A DNA stretch of 38,014 nucleotides, taken from contig JALWTK010000171.1 in assembly GCA_027082875.1 (NCBI GenBank), positions 1 through 38,014 of the forward strand. The letters are read 5' to 3'. The stretch is from Sulfurimonas sp. (GTDB lineage: Bacteria > Campylobacterota > Campylobacteria > Campylobacterales > Sulfurimonadaceae). The notes under the pieces are model-generated. The model searched no databases. It saw only the letters and a program-made list of their open reading frames with translations, and had not been told where the DNA came from. This document shows positions 33,562 to 38,014 of this stretch, in pieces (position 1 is the first letter of the stretch; each line of letters starts with the position of its first letter). The position numbers and the translations under genes were made by a program.

Positions 33562-33567
33562 ATTATA
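33562..33567 (-). promoter_or_regulatory. -10 element of the HD-GYP gene
   Basis: TATAAT on the minus strand preceded by AGC, about 33 bases before the ATG at 33528, with AAGGA as ribosome binding site. It shares the short intergenic region with the mgtE promoter on the other strand. Confidence 0.6.
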
Positions 33568-33611
33568 GCTTATTTTAATACACAATGTAAGAGTTCTTAA
33601 CTTTAGTCTGA

Positions 33612-33617
33612 TATAAT
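33612..33617 (+). promoter_or_regulatory. -10 element placed for a leaderless transcript (mgtE)
   Basis: TATAAT preceded by TGA, then TGCACCT (7 bases), then ATG at 33625. No Shine-Dalgarno and no room for a Mg-sensing leader or riboswitch between this -10 and the start. Confidence 0.5.
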
Positions 33618-33624
33618 TGCACCT

Positions 33625-34953
33625 ATGAATCAACTCTTAGACTACTTTAATGCTCACGAACCTAGTGAGATGCATCCTAGTGACATTGCTAAAATTTTAA
33701 AGGGGCTTAGCGATAGCGAGTTCTCTGAGGCTATTAAACTTGTTCCAAAAGACTTGGTTGGGGATGTGGCACTTGCTCTCCCTGATAGGTTTTTTGATGA
33801 TGTTGTAGAGAATCTTAGTGTTGATGAGCTCTCTCATGCTGTTACTGAGCTTGAATCTGATGACCAAGTAGAGTTTATGCAGGAGCTCGAAGAGCTTGAC
33901 TCTGGTGTAGCTTCTGAGGTTTTTGACTCTCTGCACAAAGATGATCAAGAGGAGATAGAAAAACTTCAAACTTATGATGAAGAGCAAGCTGGTGCTTATA
34001 TGCAACTTGAACTTTTTACTGCTTTTGAGCATGAGATAGTTCAAGATGTCATCAAACGGTTTGCGAAACTTCGTAAAGAGAATGAAGTTGAGAATGTACA
34101 GAACCTTTTTATCACTGATGAAGATAAAAAACTCCGTTATGCTGTTGGTTTAGATGACCTGCTTATCTTTGACTTTTCAAAAACCATTATAGAGAATATA
34201 GAGGATGCTGAGGAGAGTTTTGAGCCTATAAAAGCAGTAGATACAGAGAATATTAAAGAGGTTGTGCATACATTTGAACAGTATGACCTCTCTGTTTTAG
34301 CCATTATAAATGCCTATGGTGTTTTGCTTGGTCGTATCACTTCGGATGATATGTATGATATTATCAATGAGCATGCAACTGAGCAGATGTATAATCTTGC
34401 TGGTGTTGATGATGAGGCGGAGGAAGATGAAGATATCTTGCTTGCAGGGCGTAAACGCGCGACTTGGCTGGCATTTAACCTCTTTACTGCCATAGCTGCT
34501 TCTTTAGTTATAGGGCTCTTTTCTCAGACACTTGAGAGTATGGTTGCCCTAGCGATACTAATGCCTATAGTCGCCTCTATGGGTGGTAATGCAGGGACAC
34601 AGAGCTTGACTGTTGTTGTAAGACAACTCGCTCTTGGGGATATCTCTCAGGGTGATGCGATGAGGATTATTAAAAAAGAAGTGAGTATCGCCCTTGCAAA
34701 TGGATTACTATTTGCTATAATAGTAGGAATAATAGCTGCTGTCTGGTTTGACAAGGGTATGCTTGGTGTAGTTATTGGTTTGAGTATGATTATTAACCTT
34801 TTCGTAGCGGGCTTATTTGGGGCTACTGTACCACTTCTGCTCAAGCGCATGAATGTTGATCCAGCTATAGGAAGTACAGTTATACTTACCACAGCGACCG
34901 ATGTTATCGGCTTTTTTAGCTTTTTGGGTCTAGCGACTTGGATCCTACTATAA
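33625..34953 (+). CDS. mgtE: Magnesium transporter MgtE
   Basis: MgtE is a dimeric Mg2+-gated magnesium channel of the inner membrane. The 442-residue protein has the N domain (1-125, HPSDIAKILKGLSD ... HKDDQEEIEKLQTYDEEQAGAYM), a pair of CBS domains (about 130-255, ending GRITSDDMYDIINEHATEQMYNLAGV) that sense Mg2+, the plug-helix region, and five membrane helices (about 270-442) including MPIVASMGGNAGTQSLTVVVR, the conserved pore motif. All expected parts are present. Regulation at the RNA level seems excluded by the short or absent leader, so control is probably by the CBS gating. The gene downstream is a CNNM/CorC-type protein also linked to Mg2+. Confidence 0.96.
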   Translation: MNQLLDYFNAHEPSEMHPSDIAKILKGLSDSEFSEAIKLVPKDLVGDVALALPDRFFDDVVENLSVDELSHAVTELESDDQVEFMQELEELDSGVASEVFDSLHKDDQEEIEKLQTYDEEQAGAYMQLELFTAFEHEIVQDVIKRFAKLRKENEVENVQNLFITDEDKKLRYAVGLDDLLIFDFSKTIIENIEDAEESFEPIKAVDTENIKEVVHTFEQYDLSVLAIINAYGVLLGRITSDDMYDIINEHATEQMYNLAGVDDEAEEDEDILLAGRKRATWLAFNLFTAIAASLVIGLFSQTLESMVALAILMPIVASMGGNAGTQSLTVVVRQLALGDISQGDAMRIIKKEVSIALANGLLFAIIVGIIAAVWFDKGMLGVVIGLSMIINLFVAGLFGATVPLLLKRMNVDPAIGSTVILTTATDVIGFFSFLGLATWILL

Positions 34954-34989
34954 ATTATTTATAAAATAAAATTAAGGATTATGTAAAAA

Positions 34990-36030
34990 TTGAATTTACT
35001 TATACTATTTTTCGTTCTATCTGTTGGAGTGTCATTTATATGCTCTGTTTTAGAGTCTGTTTTGCTCTCTATAAATATGTCTTATGTAGCAGTTTTAGAA
35101 AAAGAGCGTCCTAGTGTCGGCGAGCTTCTGCGTTCACAAAAAGAGAATATTAACAAGTCTATAGCGGGGATACTTATTCTTAACACTATAGCAAATACTC
35201 TAGGTGCTGCAGCTGTTGGTGCTCAGGCTGCAAAAGTTTTTGGTAATGATGCTGTGGTGATAGTCTCTGTGGTACTTACCTTTGCTATTTTATTTTTGAG
35301 TGAGATTATTCCCAAGACTATAGGAGCGATGTATTGGAAAGCTTTAGCACCTGTTGCTTCTCAGTTTATAAGAATCTTTATTTGGATTACCTATCCTATC
35401 ATTCTAATGACACTTTTTGTAACAAACAAAATAGGTAAAGGTGCAGAAGATGCAAACTCTTTGACAAAGGAAGAACTCTTAGAGTCTATGCTTCAGAGTG
35501 AGGATGATGGGGTTATTGATGAGAAAGAGTCTGATGTTATTGAAAATATCTTAAACCTTGACAATATTAAAGTTGGAGAGATTTTAACACCACGTTCTGT
35601 GGTTTTTGCCCTTGATGAATCTATGAGCATCAAAGAGATAGTTGAAAGTGAGGATGCCATCTATAAGTTTTCTCGTATTCCCGTTTATAAGGAGAGTATA
35701 GAAGATGTGACAGGTATAGTGCTCACAAAAAAAATTTTTAAACAGGCTCGTAAAGATGACTCTGTTACTCTAGCAAGTATTAAAAATGAGATGATTTCTA
35801 TCAATGAAAATGTACCTGTAAGCAAGGCACTTGATATGTTTATAGCAAAAAAAGACCATATGTTCTTAGTTATGGACAACTATGATCAAACAGAGGGTAT
35901 AATAACTCTAGAAGATTGTGTTGAGACTGTTCTTGGTGTAGAGATCATGGATGAGAGCGACACAACTGAAGATATGCGTGAACTTGCAAAACGAAATATG
36001 AAACTAAAGCGTAAGGCAAAAGAGTCTTAA
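34990..36030 (+). CDS. CNNM/CorC-type DUF21-CBS membrane protein (TTG start)
   Basis: The 346-residue protein has a DUF21 transmembrane domain (about 1-170: [62 protein letters not shown]) and a CBS pair (about 185-315: [58 protein letters not shown]). The C-terminal CorC_HlyC domain is missing. Such proteins are Mg2+ transporters or their regulators, which fits the preceding mgtE (36 bases away). The start must be TTG at 34990, preceded by AAGGA at 34974-34978; the nearby ATG at 34981 is followed at once by TAA. Starting at a later ATG would remove the first membrane helix. Confidence 0.88.
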   Translation: MNLLILFFVLSVGVSFICSVLESVLLSINMSYVAVLEKERPSVGELLRSQKENINKSIAGILILNTIANTLGAAAVGAQAAKVFGNDAVVIVSVVLTFAILFLSEIIPKTIGAMYWKALAPVASQFIRIFIWITYPIILMTLFVTNKIGKGAEDANSLTKEELLESMLQSEDDGVIDEKESDVIENILNLDNIKVGEILTPRSVVFALDESMSIKEIVESEDAIYKFSRIPVYKESIEDVTGIVLTKKIFKQARKDDSVTLASIKNEMISINENVPVSKALDMFIAKKDHMFLVMDNYDQTEGIITLEDCVETVLGVEIMDESDTTEDMRELAKRNMKLKRKAKES

Positions 36031-36043
36031 AGGGGAGTTACAA

Positions 36044-37129
36044 ATGGGTTTATTTGGTATGAGTGCTCAAGAGAGAGCAAAAATGGAAGCACTAGAAAAA
36101 AAGAATAGCGAGTTACAAGAGGAGGTCAATAGACTTCGCTCTTCATTAGAGATGAGTCAATCAGAAGCAAATACACCTTCTGAAAGTGAAGAGGAGAAGG
36201 CTATTACTGATATTGTCCAGATGCTTGTGAAGTCTTACAAGTCTGGCGTAACCTTTACCCGTACTATTATGGAGTCAGTTGTTGAGCAACTCGAAGAGGC
36301 AAAAGACCTTAATGGACGTACATCCACTCGTATAGATACGGTGCAAAAAGAGTCGAAGAGTATTAGTAGCTCTATAGAACAGATCTCTGATGAAGCATCA
36401 AATCTTAATAACTCAGCAAGTGTTCTTAACGATAGCGTAGCCTCTATTAGTGATATTATTAATCTCATTAAGGATATTTCAGATCAGACAAATCTTCTTG
36501 CACTCAATGCTGCAATAGAAGCAGCACGTGCAGGTGAGCATGGTCGTGGTTTTGCTGTTGTGGCTGATGAAGTTCGTAAGCTTGCAGAGCGCACACAAAA
36601 AGCGACAAATGAAGTAGAGATAAGTATAGGGCAACTCAAGCAGAATACTTCAGAAATTCAAGATGTAGCGGAGATGTTCAGAGAAAATACAGATGATATG
36701 AATGCTAAGCTTAGTTCATTTTTTGAAGAGCTTAGTTTTGTTATCTCTAACTCTCACCGTATTGGTGATGTAACAGAGAATATTACAAATGAAGTCAATG
36801 TTGGTGTTGGTAAACTTAACCATATCCTGTTTAAACTTCTTGCCTATAACTACTTCATCAAACATGAAGATAGCAATATGATTGATGAGAACTCTTGTGC
36901 TTTTGGTAAGTGGTTTGCTGCAAATAGCGACAAGATTAAAACTGATGCCGGTGTTGTGACAAGTGTAAATAACCATCATGCCATAGTACACCAAAAAGCA
37001 AAAGAGGCCGTGAATAAATGGAAACAAGGTGCTTACAAAGATGCTATAGGTACTATGGCAAGTGTGGAGAACTCAAGTGAAGTTGGGTTTGAAGAGTTGT
37101 ATGCGAGTTTTCTAGGGCATAGAAAGTAA
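36044..37129 (+). CDS. Soluble chemoreceptor with CZB zinc-binding domain (TlpD-like)
   Basis: The 361-residue protein has no membrane helix. It starts with a coiled coil (about 8-45), continues with the methyl-accepting signalling hairpin whose tip [20 protein letters not shown] (starting about 147) contacts CheA/CheW, and ends with a CZB domain. The zinc ligands are H260 (NHILFK), C285 (SCAFGKW), H312 and H316 (HHAIVH). CZB receptors such as Helicobacter TlpD sense oxidative or hypochlorite-related cues through the Zn-bound Cys. Here it is cytosolic and probably steers energy or redox taxis. GGGGAG before the ATG is a good ribosome binding site, and the gene starts 13 bases after the CNNM-type gene. 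Confidence 0.94.
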   Translation: MGLFGMSAQERAKMEALEKKNSELQEEVNRLRSSLEMSQSEANTPSESEEEKAITDIVQMLVKSYKSGVTFTRTIMESVVEQLEEAKDLNGRTSTRIDTVQKESKSISSSIEQISDEASNLNNSASVLNDSVASISDIINLIKDISDQTNLLALNAAIEAARAGEHGRGFAVVADEVRKLAERTQKATNEVEISIGQLKQNTSEIQDVAEMFRENTDDMNAKLSSFFEELSFVISNSHRIGDVTENITNEVNVGVGKLNHILFKLLAYNYFIKHEDSNMIDENSCAFGKWFAANSDKIKTDAGVVTSVNNHHAIVHQKAKEAVNKWKQGAYKDAIGTMASVENSSEVGFEELYASFLGHRK

Positions 37130-37141
37130 GTCAATTTGGCT

Positions 37142-37177
37142 CCACCTCAGGAGAGGTGGCATTGCAAGAACTTTTTT
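37142..37177 (+). terminator. Terminator after the chemoreceptor gene
   Basis: CCACCTC (37142-37148) pairs perfectly with GAGGTGG (37153-37159) around an AGGA loop. A TTTTTT run follows at 37172-37177 after a 12-base gap, so the structure is good but the T run is farther than usual. It lies between the convergent chemoreceptor and flavoprotein genes. Confidence 0.6.
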
Positions 37178-38014
37178 ACATCCCAGGAAGTCTAGGGATT
37201 TTTCCGAGTTTGGAGTTACGACAGTAGTGACCCCATCCGCGTTTAAGCCAGTGTCCTATGAAAGGCATTGGGAGCATAAACGCACGTTTTGCATCGCGGT
37301 AGACAAATGCTGCCCCATCTCCACTATCCATCACACATAAGATATTTAAGTGTTCATTGTAACCTTTAAAGTCACTTCTATTGTTCTCTCTTTCGTCTAT
37401 GTTGTGGGCTACATTTTTTGCCATAACTTCGGCGATATGACCTTGCTTTGCTCTCCAGTCATAACCCTCTAATGCAGCGATGTCACCTATGGCATAGATA
37501 TTTGAGAGAGAGCCATCTTCTTTGAGTACACAAGAGAAGTTGTCAGTTTTGACAAAACCTGCTGCGTTTGTTGGGATGTCTGAATCTGTTATGACTGTAT
37601 GTCCATTTCCAGCAGGGATAAACATAGTAAAGTCAGACTCAAGTTTACTTCCATCTTCAAAGTTTATGCCATCACTCTCAAAGCTAGTAATCTTCTTGCC
37701 AAAGTGTTTTTTGATGCCCAGTTTATGAAACATCACATCCATCATTTTAAGTGCTTGAGGCCCCATACGTTTACCCGGCTCAGGCATAGGTGCAAAAAAA
37801 GTAAGTTCAAAGTTCTCTCTTATGCCTTTTTTCTTGAGCATATTATGCACATTAAAAAGAAGTTCAAATCCTGGACCTCCACGTACTGCTGAAGAGTCTT
37901 TAGGGTTACCACCAAAGCCCATTGCTATTTTACCGCTTCCTTTTGCTACGAGTGCATCAAGGGCATCACGAATTTCTAGGGAGTTTTCAGGTGCACCACA
38001 GATGGAGAGTGTAT
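37176..38014 (-). CDS. NAD(P)/FAD-dependent oxidoreductase, sulfide:quinone reductase-like (partial)
   Basis: The frame is open through 37922 to the window edge, adding TLSICGAPENSLEIRDALDA and KGSGKIA before the first internal ATG, so the 5' part with the first FAD-binding Gly motif lies outside. About 279 residues are visible. The second FAD motif is IYAIGDIAALEGYDWRAKQGHIAEVMAKNVAHNI; VRGGPGFELLFNVHNMLKKKG begins the NAD-domain-like part. LCVMDSGDGAAFVYRDAKRAFMLPMPFIGHWLKRGWGHYCRN resembles the C-terminal part of sulfide:quinone reductases, including an amphipathic membrane-binding end. Cys residues are present in SICGAP, NILCVMDSG and HYCRN, and one more in NFSCVL, but the redox pair cannot be assigned. 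Type II NADH dehydrogenase or a flavocytochrome c subunit are alternatives. Confidence 0.8.
   Translation of the reverse strand, partial: TLSICGAPENSLEIRDALDALVAKGSGKIAMGFGGNPKDSSAVRGGPGFELLFNVHNMLKKKGIRENFELTFFAPMPEPGKRMGPQALKMMDVMFHKLGIKKHFGKKITSFESDGINFEDGSKLESDFTMFIPAGNGHTVITDSDIPTNAAGFVKTDNFSCVLKEDGSLSNIYAIGDIAALEGYDWRAKQGHIAEVMAKNVAHNIDERENNRSDFKGYNEHLNILCVMDSGDGAAFVYRDAKRAFMLPMPFIGHWLKRGWGHYCRNSKLGKIPRLPGM

Noticed and set aside
33540..33624. Possible Mg-sensing riboswitch before mgtE
   Set aside because: The -10 element leaves at most a few bases of leader, and no structured element is visible.

Overview
The window looks like a chromosomal segment of a Campylobacterota bacterium (the former Epsilonproteobacteria), most likely close to Sulfurimonas. 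This rests on AT-rich coding, the block mqnD-fliQ-murB / recA-eno-FtsB-like-AMIN (an order I recall in part from Campylobacter and Helicobacter), the futalosine-pathway gene mqnD, a short NFACT protein, a TIGR04219-type outer membrane protein, a TlpD-like soluble chemoreceptor and a sulfide:quinone-reductase-like flavoprotein at the right edge. No search was run, so the genus is an inference. Genes cover almost everything. The longest gaps are 20787-20924, 12000-12120 and 18564-18684, and none exceeds 300 bases. I saw no tRNA, rRNA, CRISPR array or insertion sequence.

Left part (1-12000). A minus-strand pair encodes an MscS channel and a DUF481 outer membrane protein. A second minus-strand pair encodes a rhodanese-like protein and a DUF309 protein. 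A 685-residue lipoprotein of unknown function follows on the plus strand, then a conserved-looking 199-residue protein paired with a large SUV3-like helicase. A CobT-family enzyme (minus) is divergent from a lipoprotein glycosidase of family GH114, which converges on a ClC chloride transporter.

Middle (12100-20200). A plus-strand run reads NFACT/RqcH-like, acidic 101-residue protein, cdsA, ORF6N protein, dxr, orphan cytosine-5 DNA methyltransferase, tsaD. The ORF6N gene and the methyltransferase sit inside a housekeeping operon with start/stop overlaps, so they look acquired but translationally integrated. The ORF6N gene carries a perfect 16-base inverted repeat inside its coding sequence. 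A diguanylate cyclase follows, split by one extra T.

Right part (20200-38014). tpx and an outer membrane beta-barrel are followed by the mqnD-fliQ-murB operon (minus) and divergent recA and eno. An envelope operon then runs from the AMIN protein through a glucosaminidase to a LolA-like / beta-barrel / MMPL transporter trio, which looks like an outer-membrane lipid-trafficking unit. A double-REC HD-GYP regulator converges on it. mgtE, a CNNM/CorC-type protein and a CZB chemoreceptor complete the plus strand, and a partial flavoprotein enters from the right edge.

A recurring regulatory pattern is that five genes have a good -10 hexamer ending only 6-7 bases before a secure ATG, with no Shine-Dalgarno sequence. 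This suggests leaderless transcripts.
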